DNA of 9,378 bases from Actinomycetota bacterium (lineage in GTDB: Bacteria; Actinomycetota; UBA4738), in contig VAYG01000055.1 in the NCBI GenBank assembly GCA_005885015.1, positions 1,498 through 10,875 on the forward strand, written 5' to 3'. A model generated the notes under the pieces. The model saw nothing but the letters and a program-made list of their open reading frames with translations, had not been told where the DNA came from and did not search any database. The translations under genes and the position numbers were made by a program. This document shows positions 1-6,681 of the stretch, one piece after another. Numbering within the stretch: the first letter of the stretch is position 1; each line of letters begins with the position of its first letter.

Positions 1-676
1 CCTTGTCCACCAGAGGGCTGGCCACCAAGGCCTCGCCGACGTCGGCGCCGCCCCCCGTCACCACGTTCACGACGCCCTCGGGGATCCCGGCCTCCAGGCA
101 CAGCCGGCCGATCTCCAAGGTGGTCAGCGGCGTGTACGAGGCGGGCTTGATCACCACCGTGTTGCCCGCGGCGATGGCCGGCGCGATCTTCCACGCGGCC
201 ATTTGGATCGGGAAGTTCCACGGGGTGATCCCCACGCACACCCCAACGGGCTCGTACCGGACGTAGTTCATCGAGCCGGGGTTTCGAGCCAGGGGGATCT
301 CCTCGTTCTCCTTGGCGGCGATCTCTGCGAACACCCGGAAGGTGGAGATGACCATCCCGATGTCCGCGCCCTTGGCCATGCGGATCGTGTGGCCGGCATC
401 CTTCGCCTCCAGCTCGGCGAGGGTCGCGGCGTTCTGCTTCACGAGGTCGGCCACCTTGAGTAGCGCGGCCGCCCGCTCGCGCCCCTTCATCTTCGGCCAC
501 GGCCCCTCGTCGAATGCCTTCCGGGCCGCTTCGGCCGCCCTCCGCGCGTCCTCGGTGCCCGCCTTGGCCACGGTGGCGAAGGAATCGCCGGTGGATGGGT
601 CGATCGAGTCGAAGATCTCGCCGGAGGCGGCGTCGCTCAGCTCCCCTCCGATCACGAGCTTGTACGAGTCGGTCAT
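1..676 (-). CDS. Aldehyde dehydrogenase family protein, N-terminal 225 residues (3' end outside window)
   Basis: NAD(P)+-dependent oxidation of an aldehyde to an acid. The visible part is the Rossmann cofactor-binding half of the ALDH superfamily. The motif TPWNFP lies at residues 151-156, with Asn154 as the family's oxyanion-stabilising Asn. It is followed by AWKIAPAIAAGNTVVIKPAS (161-180) and by GIPEGVVNVVTG (197-208), a typical ALDH stretch. The catalytic Cys and the general-base Glu would lie beyond the left edge. The start is ATG at 676, with a strong GGGAGG Shine-Dalgarno 8 bases upstream. The residue after KPA is Ser, not the Glu common in NAD+-preferring members. Ser also occurs in NADP+-using GabD-type enzymes, so NADP+ use is possible. 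Substrate is unknown. It lies 76 bp downstream of the peptidoglycan-binding protein gene on the same strand and could be the last gene of that transcript or have its own promoter. Confidence 0.95.
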   Translation of the reverse strand, partial: MTDSYKLVIGGELSDAASGEIFDSIDPSTGDSFATVAKAGTEDARRAAEAARKAFDEGPWPKMKGRERAAALLKVADLVKQNAATLAELEAKDAGHTIRMAKGADIGMVISTFRVFAEIAAKENEEIPLARNPGSMNYVRYEPVGVCVGITPWNFPIQMAAWKIAPAIAAGNTVVIKPASYTPLTTLEIGRLCLEAGIPEGVVNVVTGGGADVGEALVASPLVDK

Positions 677-684
677 CGTCGGTT

Positions 685-690
685 CCTCCC
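685..690 (-). promoter_or_regulatory. Ribosome binding site of the aldehyde dehydrogenase gene
   Basis: Read on the minus strand the sequence is GGGAGG, followed by 8 bases and then ATG. It is the clearest Shine-Dalgarno in the window and fixes the dehydrogenase start. Most other genes here have weak or no recognisable site. Confidence 0.75.
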
Positions 691-752
691 AGATCGGGCT
701 CAGACGTCGATGGTACTCGCCACTCGAAGGGAGGCGCCGACGGAATCGACGG

Positions 753-1952
753 TCAGCTACTGGGGGAGGGCGATGGACTCGCCGAGGGTTGCCCGGCGAG
801 CTTCTTCTCCAGCGCACCCAACGTGGCCGCATCGACCACACCGGTCGGCTTGACGCCGAGCGCCTTCTGGAACTCCTTGAGGGCGGCCGTGAGCTCGGGG
901 GTCCACTGTCCGTCGATGGGCCCCGTCCAGTACCCCGCGAGCTTCAACGTCGTCTGCACCGCCGTCGCCTCGATCGCGTCTTGCGCGGCGGCCGAGCCCG
1001 TCTTGTCGGCGACAGCCTGGTCCAGAGCGGCGGACGTCGCCCGGTCGACCAGTCCGGTGACCGGGAGGCCGGCGTCCTTCTGGAGCTCCTCGACCGCCTT
1101 CACGGTGTCCGGGCCGTACACGCCGTCGACGTCGCCCTTGTAGAAGCCCGCGGTCTTCAGGTCCTTCTGGAGCGCCGTGGTGTAGTCGCGGACGGCCGCG
1201 GTGGCCTCCTTCGATTGCTCGTCAGTGAGGCAGCCGGCATCGGCGAACAGGTTCAGCCAGGACACCTCGAGCGCGAACGCGGCGGATGTGAAGGTCTCGG
1301 CCGCCTGTGTCACCGGCGTCTGGTCGGTGATGCCTTCCGACGCGGCCTGCAGGTCCGCTTCTGCCTTCTTGACCCGGTCCACGGTCGCAGTCGGAACCTC
1401 GGGTGAGGAGGGCGTGAGGCTCGGTGTGGAGGCCGGCGTCTTCGCCGGCTTCCCGGATGCGGATGCCTGCGCCGCGACGAGCGCCGCCTGCGCCTCGGCC
1501 AGCTCCTGGTTCGCCTTGTTCAACGCATCGTGTGCGTCGAGGACCGCTTGCGCGGCGGACGAGGTGCCCTCCCGGGGCTGGGCGAGGTCCGCACCCATCG
1601 TCTTCACGTCGCCGACCGTGGCAGCGGTGTCGCCGAAGATCTTGCCGTACCGGTCGATGGCGGTGATGTAGCCCTTGGATTGAGCACAGAACTCGGTGTT
1701 CGCCTTGTCGAGGGCGGCCTGGGCCTGGTCGACGGCCTGCTGAGCCTCCGTCACCCTGGCCTGGGCGGCCTCGACGCCACCCGCGGAGGCGCCGGTGCAG
1801 GCCGCCGCGAAGATGGCAACGGCGGCGATGAGGGCGGCGAACCCCCAGGGACGCCGAAGACGTGTGGACGGGGTGGATCGCTCTGCTCGCGTGCGCGGCA
1901 CCTCCGATCGTTTGACGATCAGGGTGGCGCGAGTGGAGGCGTGGCTCTTCAC
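753..1952 (-). CDS. Secreted or lipid-anchored protein with coiled coil and two peptidoglycan-binding (PGBD1) domains
   Basis: Likely an exported cell-wall-associated protein without a visible catalytic domain. A basic N-terminus precedes a hydrophobic stretch (about residues 36-50) ending in FAAAC. Cys52 is a plausible lipidation site, although the -3 residue is Ala where Leu is more usual. Residues 60-165 are Ala/Gln/Glu-rich and heptad-like (coiled coil, interrupted around 90-130). Residues 165-190 are a Pro/Ser/Thr linker. Two PGBD1-like repeats follow at about 256-312 (GFYKGDVDGVYGPDTVKAV...) and 328-385 (GYWTGPIDGQWTPELTAAL...). The tail is a short Ser-Pro repeat. Cys89 and Cys241 could form a disulfide. 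The GTG start at 1952 gives a long 51-residue pre-Cys region, so the in-frame GTG at codon 18 is a credible alternative. It lies 49 bp after the single-pass protein gene on the same strand, consistent with cotranscription with the sigma factor. Exact role unknown. Confidence 0.85.
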   Translation of the reverse strand: MKSHASTRATLIVKRSEVPRTRAERSTPSTRLRRPWGFAALIAAVAIFAAACTGASAGGVEAAQARVTEAQQAVDQAQAALDKANTEFCAQSKGYITAIDRYGKIFGDTAATVGDVKTMGADLAQPREGTSSAAQAVLDAHDALNKANQELAEAQAALVAAQASASGKPAKTPASTPSLTPSSPEVPTATVDRVKKAEADLQAASEGITDQTPVTQAAETFTSAAFALEVSWLNLFADAGCLTDEQSKEATAAVRDYTTALQKDLKTAGFYKGDVDGVYGPDTVKAVEELQKDAGLPVTGLVDRATSAALDQAVADKTGSAAAQDAIEATAVQTTLKLAGYWTGPIDGQWTPELTAALKEFQKALGVKPTGVVDAATLGALEKKLAGQPSASPSPSPSS

Positions 1953-2001
1953 CCGAGTGGGGTGAAAGTTCCTGCGGCCCGCGCCAGCCGATAGAAGGGG
2001 C

Positions 2002-2997
2002 TCAGCCCGATGCGTACCCGGTCAGCACGATCGTCTTCGTGGCCGGCTCCTCGTTGAACCCGGCCACACACGGCCACTGTGCGGTCAGCGCGTGGTCGAT
2101 CCGTGCCGTCCAATCGCCGAACCCGGCATCCCTCAGGGCCTGCTGGACGTCCTCGAGCAGCACGTTCTCCGGACCGCAGGCGTTCGCCCGATCCAGCCCT
2201 CCTTGCACCGCAGCCCTCAGCTCGGGTCGCACCCCGCCGCGGACCACGGCGAGCCCGTTCACGGGGTCGAGATCGGGTGCCAGCGCGCAAGGGGTGAGGC
2301 CGTCGAACCCGCTGCTTCGAACCTCCCATGTCGTGTAGCCATGCGAGTCCAGGACCCGGCGGGTCACCGCAATCGCATCTGCAGCGTTGGCGCACGAACT
2401 CTCGGGGAATCGAGACCAGAGGTCGGACTCCATCGCTGCGTACCGCTTGACCGCTTCGTAGTAGCCGGGGGGAACCGGCTGGAGCCCGAGATGCCCGCAC
2501 AGGTCCTGATCGGAGCCCGGGAACACGTCGACCCCTCCGCTCCTGCCGTCGCCCTCGCAGGCAACCCATTGGCTGGGAGCGGGACCAGGGGGAAGGGCGG
2601 TGAGGCTTCCCGAGTTCCACTGAGCCTGGCAGAAGGACGCAAGTGTTTGACCGGTGAACGAGGATCCGGCGGACGGCGCGTCGAGGCGCGGCGCCTGGAA
2701 ACAGGTGACCAGGTCGCCGAGCTCGCTCGCCGTTCGATTCGCCGTCATGGAGTAAGCGACGGCGCCGCCCACCAGCGCCGCGGGGAGCAGGGCCGCGACG
2801 AGGACCCGACGGAGCCTTCGGCGCGGCCGGCTTCCGGGGGCTGCCAGCGTCGGCTCCGGCCGATCCGAAGGGAGCGAGCCGGCGATCTCCCGGACGAGCA
2901 CCTCACGCAGCTCGGCCTGCCGCCGAGGGGAGAGGCGCCGCTCGAGAGGTGGTGGCGCCATCGCGCGAAGCTCTTCGAGGTCCTCGACCCTGTCCAT
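2002..2997 (-). CDS. Single-pass membrane protein with eight-Cys extracytoplasmic domain; putative ECF anti-sigma or sensor
   Basis: 331 residues. A charged cytoplasmic N-terminus (1-58) with MDRVEDLEELRAM is followed by an Arg-rich stop and one membrane segment at about 64-83, then a roughly 245-residue exterior domain. The exterior holds eight Cys (99, 123, 147, 167, 202, 237, 274, 310), an even number suited to disulfides outside the cell. No zinc anti-sigma HxxxCxxC motif is visible in the N-terminus. The start ATG overlaps the sigma-factor stop by one base (TGATG), so the two are translationally coupled. That arrangement, plus the short N-terminus followed by one membrane helix, is what one expects of an anti-sigma factor or sensor partner. 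It resembles the actinobacterial CU044_5270-type proteins that follow ECF sigma genes, but this is from memory. The function is inferred from context; I do not recognise the exterior domain. Confidence 0.8.
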   Translation of the reverse strand: MDRVEDLEELRAMAPPPLERRLSPRRQAELREVLVREIAGSLPSDRPEPTLAAPGSRPRRRLRRVLVAALLPAALVGGAVAYSMTANRTASELGDLVTCFQAPRLDAPSAGSSFTGQTLASFCQAQWNSGSLTALPPGPAPSQWVACEGDGRSGGVDVFPGSDQDLCGHLGLQPVPPGYYEAVKRYAAMESDLWSRFPESSCANAADAIAVTRRVLDSHGYTTWEVRSSGFDGLTPCALAPDLDPVNGLAVVRGGVRPELRAAVQGGLDRANACGPENVLLEDVQQALRDAGFGDWTARIDHALTAQWPCVAGFNEEPATKTIVLTGYASG

Positions 2998-3659
2998 CAG
3001 TCCTGGGCTCCCTTCCCGAGTGGGTCCGAGTGCTCGAACCGTTCATCCCCGGACGCGGGCACCGGTTCCTGGAGAAGTCTTCGCAGGCGGGTCCGCGCTC
3101 GCGACAGGCGAGAGCGCACCGTTCCCACGGGGATGGCAAGGGCGAGCGCCGCTTGGTCGTAGGAAAGTCCCTGCCAGACGCACATGACGAACAGGTCCTG
3201 ATCGCGTTCAGGCAGGGACCGGAGCAGGGCCAGGGCGCGTTCCGACCTGCGCTGCTCATCAACCCGCTCGATCACGGCATCCGCCGGATCCGGTTCCGAT
3301 CGCGGAGCGGGGAGGCGACGCAGGGCGGCCGCTCGCCGGCCCAGACCTCGGGCGTGCCGGCGGATCAGGTTCGCGGCGATGGCGTAGAGCCAGGGCAGGA
3401 CGCTGTCGCCGAGGAGCCGGACGTCCCCCCGCCGCCGCCACGCGTGCAGGAAGGTCCCGGACACGAGGTCCTCCGCTGCCTCGACGTCGCGGGTCCGACG
3501 GAGGCAGAAGTTGAAGATCGCGTTGGCGTGCCGGTCGAAGAGATCTCCGAAGGCGCCCGGGTCGCCCGCCGTGGCACGGTGCCATAGCTCCGTGTCCGAA
3601 GGGATCGGTCCTCCCCGGCCGTCCTGCATGGAGGCCCATGGTCGCATCTGCCTGTTCAT
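2997..3659 (-). CDS. ECF-type RNA polymerase sigma factor (sigma-70 family)
   Basis: Directs RNA polymerase to a specific promoter set. With the start used here the protein is 220 residues. Sigma region 2 lies at about 24-105, with the helix containing AFGDLFDRHANAIFNFCLRR and then EAAEDLVSGTFLHAWRR. A short linker at about 106-138 is followed by region 4 at about 139-196, with SLPERDQDLFVM and the HTH LSYDQAALALAIPVGTVRSR. There is no SnoaL-like or other C-terminal extension. The open frame continues upstream to 3860, but that stretch is low-complexity and overlaps the plus-strand gene at 3736, so a start at or after 3659 is chosen. ATG at 3647 and 3629 are alternatives; none has a convincing ribosome site. 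It is coupled by TGATG to the membrane protein gene downstream. The regulon is unknown; the neighbours suggest an envelope signal. Confidence 0.93.
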   Translation of the reverse strand: MNRQMRPWASMQDGRGGPIPSDTELWHRATAGDPGAFGDLFDRHANAIFNFCLRRTRDVEAAEDLVSGTFLHAWRRRGDVRLLGDSVLPWLYAIAANLIRRHARGLGRRAAALRRLPAPRSEPDPADAVIERVDEQRRSERALALLRSLPERDQDLFVMCVWQGLSYDQAALALAIPVGTVRSRLSRARTRLRRLLQEPVPASGDERFEHSDPLGKGAQD

Positions 3660-3735
3660 CCCCGCAGCACTCGGCCGGTTCCGCCCGCGTCGCGAGGCTC
3701 CGTTCGGCACTGGGAGAGGGGGATAGAGTCTCCCC
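3660..3735. promoter_or_regulatory. Divergent intergenic region between the sigma factor and the paa-side operon
   Basis: This 76-bp gap must carry the promoters for both directions. Its right part holds an inverted repeat, GGGAGA (3712-3717) and TCTCCC (3729-3734), which brackets the -10-like TAGAGT and could be an operator or an RNA hairpin. On the minus strand GGAACC (3682-3677) resembles an ECF -35 element, but no matching -10 lies at a suitable distance ahead of the chosen sigma start. No further elements are recognisable. Confidence 0.5.
3724..3729 (+). promoter_or_regulatory. Possible -10 element for leaderless transcription of the 183-aa gene
   Basis: TAGAGT fits the actinobacterial TANNNT -10 consensus and is followed by exactly 6 bases (CTCCCC) before the GTG start. 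Transcription would then begin on the GTG itself. No good -35 hexamer is visible 16-18 bases upstream, so this is an inference from spacing only. Confidence 0.3.
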
Positions 3736-4287
3736 GTGCTCATCGACGACTTCATGCCAGCCTTCGACGTGCGCGAGCGGCACCACACGCTGGTCCTCTC
3801 CTCCTCCGACCGCGCGTATGAGGCGGCCCGGGGGATCGACTTGGCGCGCTCCAGGGCCATCCGGGGACTGTTCGCCGCACGAGGTCTCCCGCGGTTGCTT
3901 CGGGACCGGCATCGTTCGCCCGCTCGAAGCTGGACCCTGGACGACCTCCTCGGGGCCGGGTTCGTGTGGCTGGGCGAGGAACCCGGGCGGGAGTTCGTGT
4001 TGGGGATCGTGGGGACGTTCTGGAAACCGAAAGGAGGGATCGACCGGATCAGCCCGCAGGACTTCGTGTCCTACGACCACCACGGTCAGGCCAAAGGAGC
4101 GTGGAACTTCCGAGTGGTGCCCGACGGCGACGAGCGATCGTTCGTCACCACGGAAACCCGGGTCCGCGTGCCGGACGAGGCCTCCCGGCGGAAGTTCATG
4201 CTGTACTGGGCGGCCATCGGTCCGTTCAGCGGCCTGATCCGAAAGCAGGCTCTCTCCCTGATCAAGGCGGACGCCGAGCGAGCTTGA
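3736..4287 (+). CDS. Conserved protein of unknown function, SRPBCC-like
   Basis: 183 residues, soluble, no signal peptide or membrane segment. The N-terminus (FDVRERHHTLVLSSSDRAYEA, about 10-30) reads like the opening strand and helix of a START/SRPBCC helix-grip fold. Strongly patterned motifs follow: FVLGIVGTFWKPKGG (87-101), AKGAWNFRV (119-127), TTETRV (138-143) and RRKFMLYWAAIGPFSGLIRK (151-170). I recall this pattern from uncharacterised actinobacterial proteins; no reaction is known to me. The GTG at 3736 is chosen because TANNNT lies just upstream. ATG at 3754 is the alternative and would cut six residues. Its stop overlaps the methyltransferase start (TGATG), so the two are coupled and head the transcript that continues into paaA. 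SRPBCC folds bind hydrophobic ligands, so an aromatic or lipid ligand is conceivable, but this is speculation. Confidence 0.85.
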   Translation: MLIDDFMPAFDVRERHHTLVLSSSDRAYEAARGIDLARSRAIRGLFAARGLPRLLRDRHRSPARSWTLDDLLGAGFVWLGEEPGREFVLGIVGTFWKPKGGIDRISPQDFVSYDHHGQAKGAWNFRVVPDGDERSFVTTETRVRVPDEASRRKFMLYWAAIGPFSGLIRKQALSLIKADAERA

Positions 4288-5357
4288 TGAGCGTCGAGCG
4301 GACCAATCCCCTGGCGGAACGGCTGTTCCAGTCGGCGATGGCGGCGTTGGACCTGTACGCGCTCTACGTGGGCGACCAGATTGGTCTGTATCGGGCACTC
4401 CATGAGGCTGGGCCGGCAACGTCGACCGAGCTAGCCGAGCGGACGGGCACGGTGGAGCGCTACGTCCGGGAGTGGCTGGAGCAACAGACGGTGTCTGGCA
4501 TCCTCGGCGTGGCCGATCCTTCGGCCGATCCGCTCGCCCGCCGCTACCACGTTCCTCCAGACCACGCGGAGGTTCTGGTGGACGAGGACAGCCTGAACTA
4601 TCAGGCCCACAAGGGCGTGGACCTGGTTCGCGCCGCTCGCCCGCTGCCCGCCCTGGTCGAGGCGTTCCGGACCGGAGCCGGGCTCCCCCCCTTGCCGTGG
4701 CCCCCCGAGGGTCGGGCCGAGTTCAACCGCGCCCGGTTCCTGAACCTGCTGGGGCGGATGTGGCTGCCCGCCATCCCGCCCGTCCACGCCAGGTTGTCCT
4801 CCGACCCACCTGCTCGAGTGGCCGACCTGGGGTGCGGGACCGGGTGGTCCAGCATCGCCATCGCCCAGGCCTACCCCAAGGTCTTGGTGGACGGGTTCGA
4901 CCTGGCCGAGGCGCCCATCGAACGCGCCGGGGATCACGCCGCTGCGGCCGGGGTCGGGGATCGGGTCCGGTTCCGGTCCGCCGACGCGGCGACCCTCGGC
5001 GGGGCGGGGCCGTACGACCTGGTCACGGTGTTCGAGGCATTGCACGATATGTCCCATCCGGTGGATGCGCTGCGCGTGGCCCGGGGCATGCTGTCGCCGG
5101 GCGGAAGCGTGGTGGTGGCCGACGAGCGGGTGGCCGACCGGTTCACCCTTCCCGCGGACGAGCACGAGCGCTACGCGTATGGGTGGAGCGTGGTCACGTG
5201 CCTGCCGAGCGCCATGGGCGAGCCCGAGTCCGCCGGGACGGGTGCCGTGATGCGCCCGGACACCCTGCGAAGGTACGCGTTAGAAGCCGGTTTCGGCGAG
5301 GTGGAGACCCTCTCGGTGGAGGACGTCGAGTGGCGTTTCTACCGGCTGATCCCGTGA
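4287..5357 (+). CDS. Class I SAM-dependent methyltransferase with N-terminal winged helix (Rv2258c-like)
   Basis: 356 residues. Residues about 12-75 form a winged-helix domain (DLYALYVGDQIGLYRALHEA, then TSTELAERTGTVERYVREWL), which in this family serves dimerisation or active-site covering more than DNA binding. The Rossmann methyltransferase core starts at about 175. The SAM motif I is VADLGCGTGWSS (178-189), an acidic residue at the end of the next strand is in VDGFDLAEAP (201-210), SADAAT lies at 231-236, and VTVFEALHDMSHPVDALR (246-263) leads to LSPGGSVVVADE (269-280). It resembles Mycobacterium Rv2258c and related small-molecule methyltransferases; the acceptor substrate is unknown. The ATG overlaps the stop of the preceding gene by one base. 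paaA follows after 24 bp, so cotranscription with the paa genes is likely, although the methyltransferase is not part of the classical phenylacetate pathway. Confidence 0.93.
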   Translation: MSVERTNPLAERLFQSAMAALDLYALYVGDQIGLYRALHEAGPATSTELAERTGTVERYVREWLEQQTVSGILGVADPSADPLARRYHVPPDHAEVLVDEDSLNYQAHKGVDLVRAARPLPALVEAFRTGAGLPPLPWPPEGRAEFNRARFLNLLGRMWLPAIPPVHARLSSDPPARVADLGCGTGWSSIAIAQAYPKVLVDGFDLAEAPIERAGDHAAAAGVGDRVRFRSADAATLGGAGPYDLVTVFEALHDMSHPVDALRVARGMLSPGGSVVVADERVADRFTLPADEHERYAYGWSVVTCLPSAMGEPESAGTGAVMRPDTLRRYALEAGFGEVETLSVEDVEWRFYRLIP

Positions 5358-5377
5358 GGGGCCGCACCGCGGGCGGG

Positions 5378-5383
5378 TAACAT
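5378..5383 (+). promoter_or_regulatory. Possible internal -10 element ahead of paaA
   Basis: TAACAT fits TANNNT and overlaps the annotated paaA ATG. Seven bases downstream of it is an in-frame GTG (5391), after which the protein reads MTYEES. If used, the transcript would start on that GTG and PaaA would be three residues shorter. There is no clear -35 element, and readthrough from the methyltransferase gene would make this promoter dispensable. Confidence 0.25.
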
Positions 5384-6302
5384 GGAACCCGTGACCTACG
5401 AGGAAAGTTCGGCCGCGTTCAAGGCGCGCATCGACGCCGGAGAGAAGATCGAGGCGGGCGAATGGATGCCCGACGAGTACCGGCAGTCCGCCCTCAAGTT
5501 CATCGAGATGCATGCGAACTCGGAGGTGATGGGAGCCCTGCCCGAGGGCACGTGGATCCCCCGCGCCCCCACGCTGAAGCGCAAGCTCTCCCTGACGGCC
5601 AAGGTCCAGGACGAGGTGGGCCACGGGCAGATCCTGTACCGGGTGGCCGAGGACCTGGGGAAGACCCGCGAGCAGATGTTCGACGACCTGGTGAACGGCC
5701 GGACCAAGTTCCACAACGTGTTCCACTACCCCGCGGAGAGCTGGGGAGACGTCGCCTACATCGGGTGGCTGATCGACGGGGCCGCGTTGGTCAACCAGAA
5801 GGCGTTGCTCGACGCGTCCTACATGCCCTACGTCCGGGCCATGCGCCGGATCTGCCCCGAGGAGTCGCTGCACCTCCGGCATGGCGAGGAGCTGGTCCTC
5901 GAGCTCGTGTCCGGGACGAAGGAGCAGCGGGCGCTGTTCCAGGACGCAGTGAACCGGTGGTGGCAGCCCACGATGCACTTCTTCGGGCCGCCGTCGAAGA
6001 AGAAGGACATGCTCCTGTACTGGGGGATCAAGACGCGAACCAACGAGAGCCTCCGCCAGGAGTTCTTCTCCACCTACGTCCCCAAGCTGTGGGACCTGGG
6101 GATCACCGTCCCGGACGACCGGCTGGCGTGGAACGAGGAGACGGGCGAGTGGGACTGGGCCGAGCCCGACTGGGACGAGTTCTGGAAGGTGGTCCGGGGC
6201 GACGGACCCATGACGCACATCCGGCTGGCCCAGCGGAAGACCGTGTGGGACACCCACGCGTGGGTCCGGGAGGTCTTCGCCGGGATGCCCGAGGCAGCCT
6301 GA
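5382..6302 (+). CDS. paaA: Phenylacetyl-CoA 1,2-epoxidase type, catalytic subunit PaaA
   Basis: Catalytic diiron subunit of the multicomponent complex that epoxidises the aromatic ring of phenylacetyl-CoA, the step that breaks aromaticity in aerobic phenylacetate catabolism. The length (306) matches the family (E. coli about 309). Expected diiron ligands are present at the family spacing: Glu48 (HANSEVMG), Glu78 and His81 (KVQDEVGHG), Asp132 (GWLIDGAALVNQ), Glu161 and His164 (CPEESLHLRHG). PEGTWIPRAPTLKRK (54-68), DAVNRWWQP (188-196) and the C-terminal WVRE are also typical. The ATG at 5382 has only a weak GGCGGG site; GTG 5391 is an alternative start. It is the fifth-last gene's neighbour in a six-gene run, 24 bp after the methyltransferase and 10 bp before paaB. 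Given the diverged PaaB and PaaC beside it, an acyl-CoA other than phenylacetyl-CoA cannot be excluded. Confidence 0.96.
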   Translation: MEPVTYEESSAAFKARIDAGEKIEAGEWMPDEYRQSALKFIEMHANSEVMGALPEGTWIPRAPTLKRKLSLTAKVQDEVGHGQILYRVAEDLGKTREQMFDDLVNGRTKFHNVFHYPAESWGDVAYIGWLIDGAALVNQKALLDASYMPYVRAMRRICPEESLHLRHGEELVLELVSGTKEQRALFQDAVNRWWQPTMHFFGPPSKKKDMLLYWGIKTRTNESLRQEFFSTYVPKLWDLGITVPDDRLAWNEETGEWDWAEPDWDEFWKVVRGDGPMTHIRLAQRKTVWDTHAWVREVFAGMPEAA

Positions 6303-6312
6303 CTCAGGGCCC

Positions 6313-6681
6313 GTGCCCGTCTGGGACGTCTTCGGCAAGCGCAAGCCCGACGACGAGTTCCAATGGGTGGGCGGGATCAAGGCGCCCGACGTGGACATGG
6401 CCCTCGTCCTGGCCCGGGAGACCCACTTCCGCCACAAGGAAGGCGTGGCGTACGCGGTGCGGCGCCGGGGCGACACCGACGCCGCCCTGCACGTGGGGAA
6501 GTACGGGGGTGACGAACTTGGCGGCCTCACCGACCGGTCCTACCGTCGGCAGGAGGCCTACGCCGGCGTCGGCGCGAGGCAGAAGCGGGTCAGCCGCGAG
6601 TTCGCCCGGGCGGGCGTGAGGATCGACCGTTCCCGGCCCCCGGCGGCCGGCAGCCCGCGAGCAAGGGTCCCCGATGCCTGA
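6313..6681 (+). CDS. paaB: Diverged phenylacetyl-CoA epoxidase structural subunit PaaB, with basic C-terminal extension
   Basis: PaaB is a small non-catalytic subunit that bridges PaaA-PaaC heterodimers in the epoxidase complex. The start is GTG at 6313, giving PVWDVFGKRKPDDEFQWVG (2-20), which fits the family's opening WxVFxRxK...HVG. It is followed by IKAPDVDMALVLARETHFRH (22-41), matching the family's HAPDxEMALxNARDxxxRR, and EGVAYAV (43-49). After residue about 75 it diverges: DRSYRRQEAY and then about 35 residues rich in Arg, Pro and Gly. E. coli PaaB is about 95 residues, so this 122-residue form has an extra basic tail. The ribosome site is weak (AGGG three bases before GTG). Its last 8 bases overlap the start of paaC. 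Identity rests on the N-terminal motif and on the position between paaA and paaC. Confidence 0.88.
   Translation: MPVWDVFGKRKPDDEFQWVGGIKAPDVDMALVLARETHFRHKEGVAYAVRRRGDTDAALHVGKYGGDELGGLTDRSYRRQEAYAGVGARQKRVSREFARAGVRIDRSRPPAAGSPRARVPDA

Noticed and set aside
1..676. Reading the aldehyde dehydrogenase as PaaZ or as phenylacetaldehyde dehydrogenase because paa genes are nearby
   Set aside because: It lies on the opposite strand in a different unit, its C-terminal half is missing, and the visible residues do not define a substrate.
705..751. Inverted repeat CGTCGAT / ATCGACG (705-711 and 745-751) in the gap before the aldehyde dehydrogenase gene
   Set aside because: Arms of 7 bases with a 33-base spacer are not rare by chance in GC-rich DNA, and there is no T-run to suggest a terminator. 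It could be an operator, but nothing else supports it.
312..1406. Plus-strand open frame of 364 codons across the aldehyde dehydrogenase and peptidoglycan-binding genes
   Set aside because: It crosses two real minus-strand genes and their gap, and the translation is Arg/Ser-rich without any domain.
3677..3682. GGAACC on the minus strand as an ECF -35 element for sigma autoregulation
   Set aside because: No CGTC-like -10 lies 16-17 bases downstream; that position falls on the chosen sigma start codon.
3660..3860. N-terminal extension of the sigma factor up to an ATG at 3860
   Set aside because: The extra 67 residues have no sigma region, are low-complexity and overlap the divergent gene at 3736. 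A start at 3659 or just after is more reasonable.
5280..6530. Long minus-strand open frame of 416 codons opposite paaA
   Set aside because: It is antisense to a gene with clear family motifs, has low-complexity Val/Leu/Gly/Pro composition and no recognisable domain. Such frames are common opposite genes in GC-rich DNA.
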